8,423 nt of DNA. Origin: Alphaproteobacteria bacterium (GTDB taxonomy: Bacteria > Pseudomonadota > Alphaproteobacteria > ATCC43930 > CGMCC-115725). The stretch spans positions 1 to 8,423 of the forward strand of contig JAFAWI010000097.1 in assembly GCA_019241915.1 (NCBI GenBank), written 5' to 3'. Shown here one piece after another: positions 1-6,108 of the stretch. Positions within the stretch are counted from its first letter, which is position 1. Every line of letters begins with the position of its first letter. The position numbers and the translations under genes were made by a program. The notes under the pieces are model-generated. The model did not search any database, was not told where the DNA came from, and worked only from the letters and a program-made list of their open reading frames with translations.

Positions 1-356
1 CGCGGCTGGAACTGATGGACCTCGACCTCGTCGAGACCCACGACTGCTTCACGATCGCCGAATTGATCGAGTACGAGGCAATGGGCTTGACCGCGCCGGG
101 CGAAGGGGCGCGCGCGATCCTGGAAGGTGCGACCGAAAAGAGCGGCCTCCTGCCGGTCAACCCCTCGGGCGGGCTCAAGTCAAAAGGGCATCCGGTCGGC
201 GCCACCGGCGTCTCGATGCACGTGCTGGCCTCGATGCAGGTCACCGGTCAGGCCGGCGGAATGCAGATTCCGGGCGCCCAGCTCGCCGGTGTCATGAACA
301 TGGGCGGCGCCGCCGTGGCCAATTTTGTCAGCATCCTCGAACCGTTGCGCGCATGA
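1..356 (+). CDS. SCP2-type thiolase / acetyl-CoA acetyltransferase, C-terminal part
   Basis: Partial gene: the window begins inside it (frame opens at base 3) and only the last 117 residues are present, so the nucleophilic cysteine and N-terminal domain lie upstream. The visible part has the two C-terminal thiolase signatures: HDCF (bases 39-50), followed by FTIAELIEYEAMGL, and KGHPVGATG (bases 183-209), whose histidine activates the nucleophile in thiolases. The C-terminus has an NMGG loop instead of the CxG motif of classical degradative thiolases. From family knowledge, SCP2-type thiolases have HDCF and use its cysteine where classical enzymes use the CxG cysteine. The expected reaction is CoA-dependent cleavage of a 3-ketoacyl-CoA, or its reverse. 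The Ltp2-type retro-aldolases are related, but as I recall they have a Tyr-Asp-x-Phe-type sequence here, so HDCF argues against that role. The reductase gene follows after 29 nt, suggesting an operon. Confidence 0.9.
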   Translation, partial: RLELMDLDLVETHDCFTIAELIEYEAMGLTAPGEGARAILEGATEKSGLLPVNPSGGLKSKGHPVGATGVSMHVLASMQVTGQAGGMQIPGAQLAGVMNMGGAAVANFVSILEPLRA

Positions 357-370
357 CCTGGCTCGCACTG

Positions 371-378
371 GGGAGGAG
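371..378 (+). promoter_or_regulatory. Ribosome binding site of the AcuI/YhdH-type reductase
   Basis: GGGAGGAG lies 7 nt before the ATG at 386. It is a near-ideal Shine-Dalgarno sequence and fixes that start. It sits in the 29-nt gap after the thiolase stop codon. Confidence 0.8.
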
Positions 379-385
379 CTGAGCG

Positions 386-1372
386 ATGCCCAATTTTCGC
401 GCGCTCGTCCTGCATGACGACAGCGGTCGCGTTGCCTCTGCGATCGAGGACGTGGATGACAGCCGTCTGCCGCCCGGCGATGTGACAGTCGCTGTGGAGT
501 ACTCGACGCTCAACTACAAGGACGGGATGATCCTGCGCGGGCTTGGCCGGCTGGTCCGTACCTATCCGCACGTACCGGGAATCGACTTCGCGGGGACCGT
601 CGAACGGTCGGAGTCGCCTGACTACAAGCCTGGGGACAAGGTCGTGCTCACTGGGTGGCGGGTCGGCGAGACGCAGTGGGGCGGGTTTTCCGAGCGTGCG
701 CGCGTCAGGGCGGACTATCTGGTGCCGTTGCCCGAGGGGCTTAGCGCGCGTCAGGCGATGGCGATCGGCACCGCCGGGTTCACCGCTATGCTGGCCGTGA
801 CGGCGCTGGAAAATCGCGGACTGCGCGCCGGCGCTGACGTGCTGGTGACCGGCGCCGGCGGCGGCCTGGGCGGCGTGGCGGTCGCGCTGATGGCGAAGCT
901 CGGGCACAAGGTCTCGGCGTCGACCGGGCGCAGCCAGTTGCGCGACTATCTGGAAGGTCTCGGCGCAGCCGTGGTCGTCGACAGGATCCCCGCCGACGCG
1001 GCGGTTCGCCCGCTCGACCGCGAGACCTGGGACGGTGCCGTCGATGCGGTTGGCGGAGCGACTTTGGCGACAATCCTCAGCCAGCTCAAATATGGCGCCA
1101 GCGTTGCTGCGTGCGGGCTAGCCGGCGGCAGCGATTTGACCGCCACGGTCATTCCCTTCCTGCTGCGCGGCGTGAACCTGCTCGGTATCGACTCTGTGAT
1201 GTGCCCGCAGGAACCGCGGTTCGAAGCGTGGCGGCGCTTCGCCCGCGACCTGCCGCTCGACAAGCTCGAAGCGATGACCGACGAGGTGCCGCTGTCGCGC
1301 GTGGCCGAACTGGCGCCGCGCATTCTTGCCGGTGCATTGCGCGGCCGTACCGTCATCGACGTGCGGCGCTGA
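386..1372 (+). CDS. Medium-chain (MDR) NADPH-dependent oxidoreductase, AcuI/YhdH acryloyl-CoA reductase type
   Basis: A 328-residue zinc-independent medium-chain reductase. The N-terminal GroES-like half carries STLNYKDG (residues 40-47) and VPGIDFAGTV, both typical of the YhdH/AcuI group. The Rossmann half has the dinucleotide loop TGAGGGLGGVA (155-165). STGR at 179-182 lies where this family binds the 2'-phosphate of NADPH. GVNLLGIDSVMCP (262-274) is another hallmark of the group, and the length matches it. No structural or catalytic zinc ligands are apparent. AcuI reduces acryloyl-CoA to propionyl-CoA, but many relatives have unknown enoyl-CoA or enone substrates. Here the neighbours (thiolase, dehydrogenase, ThDP enzyme) suggest reduction of an alpha,beta-unsaturated CoA ester or ketone in a catabolic route; the substrate is inference. 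Second gene of the + strand operon, with a strong ribosome binding site. Confidence 0.88.
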   Translation: MPNFRALVLHDDSGRVASAIEDVDDSRLPPGDVTVAVEYSTLNYKDGMILRGLGRLVRTYPHVPGIDFAGTVERSESPDYKPGDKVVLTGWRVGETQWGGFSERARVRADYLVPLPEGLSARQAMAIGTAGFTAMLAVTALENRGLRAGADVLVTGAGGGLGGVAVALMAKLGHKVSASTGRSQLRDYLEGLGAAVVVDRIPADAAVRPLDRETWDGAVDAVGGATLATILSQLKYGASVAACGLAGGSDLTATVIPFLLRGVNLLGIDSVMCPQEPRFEAWRRFARDLPLDKLEAMTDEVPLSRVAELAPRILAGALRGRTVIDVRR

Positions 1373-1401
1373 CCTCGCCTAATCTCATTCCGTTTTGCAA
1401 A

Positions 1402-1407
1402 AAGGGG
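1402..1407 (+). promoter_or_regulatory. Ribosome binding site of the class II aldolase-like gene
   Basis: AAGGGG ends 6 nt before the ATG at 1414. This moderate site decides the start: the open frame extends upstream to 1111, but that extension lies inside the reductase gene and has no comparable site. Confidence 0.6.
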
Positions 1408-1413
1408 CTCTCG

Positions 1414-2199
1414 ATGGCACTGGTCTTGACCAAGGATGAGCAGGCAACGATTACCGCCGCCGAATGGCAGGCGCGCGTCGATCTGGCAGCGGCGCACCGG
1501 CTGGCGGTCTGGCACGGCTTCAGCGAAGGCATCTTCAACCACCTGACCTTGAGCGTGCCGGGCAAGAGCGACCGCTATTACCAAATCCCGTTCGGGCTGC
1601 ATTGGTCGGAAGCAACCGCGAGCTGCTTTATGGAAGTCGGCTGGGACGGCAGCGTGCTCGCCGGCGAGGGCGAGGTCGAACGTTCGGCCTATTGCATCCA
1701 TGCGCCGATCCATCGGCTGGTGCCCGAGCATGCGTGCGTGCTGCACACTCATCAGCCCTACGCCAGCGCGCTGGCGCGCCTCGAAGAGCAGGAGATTTTG
1801 GCTATTGGACAGACCGAGATCGGTTTTCTCGACAAGATCGCCTACGACGACACCTATACCGGCCCGGCGCTCGATCCGGCCGAGGGCGAACGGCTCGCGG
1901 GCATCATCGGCCCGGACAAGAAGGTGCTGTTCATGGCCAATCACGGGGTCGCGGTGTGCGGCGGCAGCGTCGCCGAGGCGTATGACCTGCTCTACTACCT
2001 GGAGCGCGCCGCGCAGGTGCAGCTTTATGCGATGTGGACCGGCCGTAAGTTGCGTCAAGTGAAGCCCGACGTCGTCGAGCACACGCTCGCCCAGTATCAG
2101 CAGGTTTGGCCCAGCTACGGCGGCAAGGCGACATGGGACCATCATTTCGACGCGTTGAAGCGGCTGCTCGACCGGCGCGAGCCGGACTACGCGGATTAG
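1414..2199 (+). CDS. Class II aldolase/adducin-fold protein (possible lyase or decarboxylase)
   Basis: A 261-residue single-domain protein of the class II aldolase/adducin fold. The metal site is visible as HTH (H111 and H113, in VLHTHQPYASAL) plus H177 in MANHGV, the three-histidine pattern that holds Zn or another divalent metal in fuculose-phosphate aldolase. The glutamate that serves as acid/base in that enzyme lies 19 residues before the first histidine; here that position is Ala92, in ERSAYCIHAPIH. From family knowledge this pattern occurs in adducin-like members, and the fold also includes decarboxylases and non-haem iron oxygenases (NovR/CloR). A classical sugar-phosphate aldolase is therefore unlikely; metal-dependent C-C cleavage or decarboxylation of a keto or hydroxy acid is a reasonable guess. 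The start at 1414 is preferred over the in-frame upstream codons inside the reductase gene. It is 41 nt from the upstream gene and 6 nt from the dehydrogenase gene. Confidence 0.87.
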   Translation: MALVLTKDEQATITAAEWQARVDLAAAHRLAVWHGFSEGIFNHLTLSVPGKSDRYYQIPFGLHWSEATASCFMEVGWDGSVLAGEGEVERSAYCIHAPIHRLVPEHACVLHTHQPYASALARLEEQEILAIGQTEIGFLDKIAYDDTYTGPALDPAEGERLAGIIGPDKKVLFMANHGVAVCGGSVAEAYDLLYYLERAAQVQLYAMWTGRKLRQVKPDVVEHTLAQYQQVWPSYGGKATWDHHFDALKRLLDRREPDYAD

Positions 2200-2205
2200 C
2201 GGCGC

Positions 2206-2967
2206 ATGATCACGATCGATCTCAACGGCAAGACCGCTCTCATCACCGGCGCTGCGTCTGGCATCGGTCTCGCGACGGTCGAGCTGTTTGCCCGTGCTGG
2301 CGCCACCGTTGCACTCAACCACCTGGCGGACGATCCGCGCGGCGCCGAGCAGGTCGAGCGGCTGAAATCGCTCGGCCACAAGATCGTAGCGGCGCCCGGC
2401 AACGTTGCGGTGCCGGTGGAGGCCGAGACGATGGTCGGCAAGGCGATCGATGCGTTCGGTCGGCTCGACTATCTGTTCAACAATGCCGGCACGCCGGCGA
2501 CCCCGGCGCCGATCCCGTTCCCGGAACTCGACCGGCTGACCGAAGGCTTTTGGCAAACGATCCTCAACACCAACCTGATCGGGCCGTTTCGCTGCGCGCA
2601 TGCCGCGGTGCCGGCGCTGCGGGCCGCGAGGGGCGCCATCTGCAGCACCGCATCGATTGCCGGGGTGCAGGGCAGCGGCAGCTCGATCCCCTATGCGGCC
2701 AGCAAGGCGGGGGTCATCAATCTGACGCGCAGCCTAGCGCGGGCGCTGGCTCCTGAAATCCGCGTCAATGCGGTCGCGCCGGGCTTTGTCGACAGCCCGT
2801 GGAACAAGGATTGGCCGGCGGACCGCAAGGTCGCTTCGGTCGAGCGCACGCCGTTGAAGCGCGCGTGTACGCCGCAGGACATTGCCGAGACAGCGTTTTT
2901 TCTGCTCGCCGGCAATTCGATGATCACCGGGCAAACGATCATCGTCGATGGTGGGCTGACCCTTTAA
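2206..2967 (+). CDS. Classical short-chain dehydrogenase/reductase (SDR family)
   Basis: A 253-residue cytosolic NAD(P)-dependent oxidoreductase with a complete classical SDR set: TGAASGIG cofactor loop (residues 14-21), NNAG (92-95), the active-site asparagine in NTNLIG (N123), and the catalytic Ser150, Tyr163 and Lys167 (YAASK). The C-terminal GQTIIVDGG is standard for the family. No acidic residue is obvious at the end of beta-2 (VALNHLADD), so NAD versus NADP preference is unclear. The start is the ATG 6 nt after the preceding stop codon. No Shine-Dalgarno sequence is visible, so translation probably depends on coupling to the aldolase-like gene. The likely role is interconversion of a hydroxy group and a ketone on the pathway intermediate made or used by the neighbouring lyase, ThDP enzyme and thiolase. 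Substrate not predictable. Confidence 0.93.
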   Translation: MITIDLNGKTALITGAASGIGLATVELFARAGATVALNHLADDPRGAEQVERLKSLGHKIVAAPGNVAVPVEAETMVGKAIDAFGRLDYLFNNAGTPATPAPIPFPELDRLTEGFWQTILNTNLIGPFRCAHAAVPALRAARGAICSTASIAGVQGSGSSIPYAASKAGVINLTRSLARALAPEIRVNAVAPGFVDSPWNKDWPADRKVASVERTPLKRACTPQDIAETAFFLLAGNSMITGQTIIVDGGLTL

Positions 2968-2976
2968 GGCGGCTTC

Positions 2977-2984
2977 GGGGAGGG
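2977..2984 (+). promoter_or_regulatory. Ribosome binding site of the ThDP-dependent enzyme
   Basis: GGGGAGGG stands 6 nt before the ATG at 2991. It decides the start, because the same frame stays open back to 2799 inside the dehydrogenase gene. Confidence 0.8.
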
Positions 2985-2990
2985 CACGAC

Positions 2991-4676
2991 ATGGCCGAGA
3001 ATGCGGCGATGAACGGCGCCGAGTGGCTGGCGCGTGCGCTGGCGAGCACCGGCATGACGCATATCTTTTTTGTCGAGTCGACGATGCGCCGCACCCTGTT
3101 GGCGCTGACCGATCTCGCGGTCAAGCCGGTGCTCGCTCATTCGGAGAAGGCCGCGGCCTATATGGCCGACGGCTATGCGCGCGTCGCGGGCCGGCCGGGC
3201 ATCTGCATGGCGCAATCGGTCGGAGCCGCCAATCTCGCCTCAGGCCTGCAGGACGCCTACCTTGGCCATAGCCCGGTGATCGCGCTGACCGGGCGAAAAG
3301 AACCGTCGTTCCAGCACCGCAACTCCTATCAGGAAATCCCACACGCGCCACTGTTCGCCGCGGTGACGAAGTTCTCGGCTCCGGTGGATACCACCGGTGA
3401 GCTGCCGCGACTGCTGCGCCATGCGTGGTGTTCGGCGCTCGCCGACCCGGTGCGGCCGACCCATCTCGACTTCAACGGGCTGCAAGGTGACGTCATCGAA
3501 TTGGGTCAGACCGATGCCGCAGCCAAAATCGAAACCGACCCGCGCCCGATCCCGGTGCACCGGCCGATCGGCGCCGACGCAGAGATCGAGCGCGCCGCCA
3601 AGCTGCTGCTCGGAGCGAAGCGGCTGGCCATTGTGGCCGGCGACGGCAGCGCCACCTCCGGCGCCGGCCCCGAAATTCTCGCGCTGGCCGAAGCATTGGT
3701 GGCGCCGGTTGCAACCACCCTCGGAGCGCGCGGCATCATCCCGACGCGGCACCGTCTGTCAGCCGGCGTCGCCGGCAGCTATTCCGCCCCGCCAGCCAAC
3801 CGCATCGTGTACAGCGCCGACATGGTGCTGTTTGTCGGTTGCGACACCGGCGACCAGGTGACGCTGAACTGGACGGTGCCCGACGTCGCAACGCCGATTG
3901 TGCAGATCGACGCCGACCCGCTCGAAATCGGTCGGTCGTATCCGAACACGACCGGCGTTGTTGGCGATCCGAAGTCCACCCTCGCGCGGCTCAATCAGCT
4001 CGTCGGCCGGCCGGTGCGCGACACCGGGTTCGCCGACGAGGCCGCCCGCATCGTCGCTGATTGGCGCGACAGCGTCGCTGCCTTGGTCGCCAAGGATACG
4101 GCACCGATCGCCGTGGAGCGGCTGTGCGCGGAGATAACCGAGGCGCTGCCGGCCGACGGAGTGCTGGTCGCCGACACCGGGTATTCCGGGATATGGACCG
4201 GCACGATGATCGACCTCAACGGGGCCGGCCAGACCTATCTGCGCGCCGCCGGCTCGCTCGGCTGGGCGTTTCCGGCCTCGCTCGGCGCAAAATGCGCCGC
4301 CGGGCCGCGCAGGGTCGTGTGCTTCACCGGCGACGGCGGCTTCTACTACCATCTCGCGGAACTGGAATCGGCCCGGCGCTATCGCATTCCAGTGGTCATC
4401 GTGATCAACAACAACTCCGGCTTCGGCCAGAATCTGACCGGTGTCCACCGCATCGCCGGCAACCGGCCAGGCCGCGGCGAAGAGCTGATCCGTTTCGGTC
4501 CGACCGATTTCACCCAGGTCGCAGCCAGCTTTGGCGTGCGCGGCATCCGGGTGGAGCAGCCCGATGAAATCGCCCCCGCGCTTGCCGAGGCTCTTGCAGC
4601 GGACGAACCCGTGGTCGTCGATGTCGTGACGGAGTTGGAGCCGCGTGCGCCGGAACCGTGGTCGCCGCGGCGCTGA
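2991..4676 (+). CDS. Thiamine-diphosphate-dependent enzyme, acetolactate synthase/decarboxylase superfamily
   Basis: A 561-residue protein with the three-domain layout of the family: PYR domain (about 8-175), central domain (about 195-330) and PP domain (about 385-540). The catalytic glutamate that activates ThDP is Glu52, in HSEKAAAYMADGYAR. The Mg/diphosphate motif runs from GDG (447-449) to NNNSGFG (473-479). GSLGWAFPASLGAK just before GDG resembles acetolactate synthases, oxalyl-CoA decarboxylases and sulfoacetaldehyde acetyltransferases. Some family positions differ: the RPGPV stretch of acetolactate synthase is replaced by VRPTHLDF. With no adjacent regulatory subunit and with catabolic neighbours, it is probably a 2-keto acid decarboxylase, carboligase or C-C lyase rather than a branched-chain amino acid enzyme. 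It is the last gene of the + strand operon, 23 nt after the dehydrogenase, and its stop codon abuts that of the opposing glycosyltransferase gene. Confidence 0.9.
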   Translation: MAENAAMNGAEWLARALASTGMTHIFFVESTMRRTLLALTDLAVKPVLAHSEKAAAYMADGYARVAGRPGICMAQSVGAANLASGLQDAYLGHSPVIALTGRKEPSFQHRNSYQEIPHAPLFAAVTKFSAPVDTTGELPRLLRHAWCSALADPVRPTHLDFNGLQGDVIELGQTDAAAKIETDPRPIPVHRPIGADAEIERAAKLLLGAKRLAIVAGDGSATSGAGPEILALAEALVAPVATTLGARGIIPTRHRLSAGVAGSYSAPPANRIVYSADMVLFVGCDTGDQVTLNWTVPDVATPIVQIDADPLEIGRSYPNTTGVVGDPKSTLARLNQLVGRPVRDTGFADEAARIVADWRDSVAALVAKDTAPIAVERLCAEITEALPADGVLVADTGYSGIWTGTMIDLNGAGQTYLRAAGSLGWAFPASLGAKCAAGPRRVVCFTGDGGFYYHLAELESARRYRIPVVIVINNNSGFGQNLTGVHRIAGNRPGRGEELIRFGPTDFTQVAASFGVRGIRVEQPDEIAPALAEALAADEPVVVDVVTELEPRAPEPWSPRR

Positions 4677-4687
4677 TCAGCGCTGCG
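4666..4687. terminator. Palindrome at the convergent stop codons, possible bidirectional hairpin
   Basis: A perfect 14-bp palindrome, GCGCTGATCAGCGC (4670-4683), is centred exactly between the two convergent stop codons. After one imperfect pair (G4669/T4684) it continues for three more pairs. In + strand RNA that pair becomes G-U, giving a 9-bp stem with a GAUC loop. Neither side is followed by a T-rich run, so this is not a standard intrinsic terminator. It could slow polymerase, protect 3' ends, or be a consequence of coding constraint. No other terminator is visible between the operons. Confidence 0.4.
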
Positions 4688-6098
4688 CGCCGACAATCGT
4701 CCGCTGGAGCCGCGGTCGCCCACGACGTATGGCCTCTGCCGCCGCGGGGGCGCTGTTGGCCGCCAGATACACGGCCTTGTTGGTTTCAACATTGAACAGG
4801 GGCGGCTCGCGGCGCGCCGGGTACTGGCGGCGCGCGGCGATCCGCTTGGCCAATTCAAGATGATTGCCGATGTCGAAGAATTCGATTGTTAGAGGGTGGT
4901 AGGCCGCGAAATCGAGAAAGGCGTGGGTGCGCGAGGCGATAATCCGCTTGCCGAGTTCTACGGCAATCGCGATGGGGCCGGACGACGATTGCCCGACTTC
5001 CATATAGGGGAACACGACGACATCGCACAGCGCCATGCCCGCGAGAAAATCGTCGTCGTCGAGGACGCCCATAAAGTGGACCCGGCCTGCCACGGGGTGT
5101 GAGGTCGCGTCTTCGCCCAGGCCGCCCGGCTTGGTTGCAGGTTTCCTCCGGCCCTCTCCCTCATCTCCGGGCGGCCAGCCGGACAGATACGCCTCATGCA
5201 ACAATGACTGCACGTGGCTGTGTATCGGCTGCCGCGCGGGAATTTCGTTTGGATGCGTGCCGCCAAAGATCAATAGGTGATGGCGCGGCGACAAATGGTG
5301 CAGCGCACGAACGGCGGTCGAAAACCCCTTGTAATCGTTTATGAATCCGAAGACTCCGGTCAGGACGGCGTCGCGCGGCAATGCTTCTAGGAGCGGAAAC
5401 CGCTGCCGCGTCACGCTCGCCTGTACGGTTTGCGCGCGGCTTTCCGGCAGGAAAGCGAGCGGGTGATCCAATACGCTATGGAGACCGCCGAGATGCTGAA
5501 GGTCGGAGCGATCGCGGCGATTGTGCACGATCGCGCAGACCGGCTTGCGGCGTTGCGCTTGTCGCAGCCGCCGCGGGATCTGCAGTGACAAGGCGCGGGA
5601 CCGCGCGAATTCGCCGTAGATGTCGCCGACAGTGCGCCAGCGAAGCGTCACGAGCGCACCGATAAAATCTCCTAGCGGAAACAGAGGCGGCCTTTTCAGC
5701 GTATGAAACGTTACCGATACGCGCGGCGCTGCCGCCGCGAGCCAGGCGAAGCGGCGGCAGATGTCGCGCGGCGTGGCGCCGAGTGTGCCGTACTCGAGCT
5801 GAATGTTGACCGCATCGAAGCCTGCAATTTCCCGGCAGATCGCCTTGATGTGCCGGTCGCCGAGCGTCCGTACCCGCTTGTGCCGGCCGCGCAGCAGATA
5901 CTGATCCAGATCGAAGACCCGGACGTCGAAGATATCCCCCAAATAGCCTTCCAGCGCCTGGGTATAGGCGGCAATCCCGCACAGCTTGTTCGAGGTCGAG
6001 ACGATTGCGAGCCGATGGCGCAGCGGCGCCGGCACAGCGAGCGATCCTGCCGGGCGCCCCGACGCCTCGGTCTCCGTCGGGCTATCCCATGCCGACAT
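4677..6098 (-). CDS. GT4-like glycosyltransferase of a surface-polysaccharide cluster
   Basis: A 473-residue protein of the GT-B fold, GT4-like. The N-terminal Rossmann half begins with LAIVSTSNKLCGIAAYTQAL (CGIAAYT at 40-46), a common opening for these enzymes, and has NIQLEYG near residue 97. The donor-binding half has LTGVFGFINDYKG, then HLLIFGGTHP, RVHFMGVLDDDDF (339-351) and VVFPYMEVGQSSSGPIAIAVELGKRIIAS (about 361-389). The usual EX7E spacing is not cleanly kept. There is no signal peptide or membrane segment, so it probably acts at the cytoplasmic face. It probably transfers a nucleotide-sugar residue to the polysaccharide exported by the KpsM/T/E-type system encoded upstream; donor and acceptor are unknown. 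Residues about 309-337 form a hydrophilic insert between the strand before the loop and RVHFMG, longer than usual there. The gene follows kpsE after 8 nt with AGGAGG overlapping its stop. The first ~28 residues look disordered. Confidence 0.85.
   Translation of the reverse strand: MSAWDSPTETEASGRPAGSLAVPAPLRHRLAIVSTSNKLCGIAAYTQALEGYLGDIFDVRVFDLDQYLLRGRHKRVRTLGDRHIKAICREIAGFDAVNIQLEYGTLGATPRDICRRFAWLAAAAPRVSVTFHTLKRPPLFPLGDFIGALVTLRWRTVGDIYGEFARSRALSLQIPRRLRQAQRRKPVCAIVHNRRDRSDLQHLGGLHSVLDHPLAFLPESRAQTVQASVTRQRFPLLEALPRDAVLTGVFGFINDYKGFSTAVRALHHLSPRHHLLIFGGTHPNEIPARQPIHSHVQSLLHEAYLSGWPPGDEGEGRRKPATKPGGLGEDATSHPVAGRVHFMGVLDDDDFLAGMALCDVVVFPYMEVGQSSSGPIAIAVELGKRIIASRTHAFLDFAAYHPLTIEFFDIGNHLELAKRIAARRQYPARREPPLFNVETNKAVYLAANSAPAAAEAIRRGRPRLQRTIVGAQR
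5088..5174 (-). repeat. Possible palindromic repeat inserted in frame in the glycosyltransferase gene
   Basis: These bases encode residues about 309-337 of the glycosyltransferase, a Gly/Glu/Lys/Arg/Pro-rich stretch (PGDEGEGRRKPATKPGGLGE and following) where GT4 enzymes normally have only a short loop. The stretch contains an exact 10-bp inverted repeat, GGCCGCCCGG (5120-5129) and CCGGGCGGCC (5167-5176), with a 37-nt loop. This resembles dispersed palindromic elements that alphaproteobacteria sometimes carry inside genes. With no second copy in the window, the repeat nature is inference. Confidence 0.35.
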
Positions 6099-6102
6099 CG
6101 CG

Positions 6103-6108
6103 CCTCCT
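6103..6108 (-). promoter_or_regulatory. Ribosome binding site of the glycosyltransferase, overlapping the kpsE stop codon
   Basis: On the minus strand AGGAGG shares bases with the TAG stop codon (6109-6107) of the kpsE-like gene and lies 4 nt before the ATG at 6098. It is a perfect anti-16S match with slightly short spacing. It supports both this start and translational coupling of the two genes. Confidence 0.75.

Noticed and set aside
1111..1413. An upstream extension of the aldolase-like gene
   Set aside because: It lies mostly inside the reductase gene in another frame, is Arg/Ala-rich and has no good ribosome binding site. The ATG at 1414 with AAGGGG fits the family N-terminus.
1373..1413. 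A possible internal promoter in the 41-nt gap before the aldolase-like gene
   Set aside because: The gap is somewhat AT-richer with a TTGCAA stretch, but there is no matching -10/-35 pair at proper spacing, so it cannot be supported.
946..2601. A 551-codon open frame on the minus strand opposite three + strand genes
   Set aside because: It is antisense to the MDR reductase, aldolase-like and SDR genes, all of which have full family motifs. Its translation is Arg/Gly/Ala/His-rich with no recognisable domain, the usual artefact of high-GC codon bias.
2799..2990. An upstream extension of the ThDP enzyme
   Set aside because: It overlaps the SDR gene. GGGGAGGG at 2977-2984 marks the ATG at 2991 as the start.
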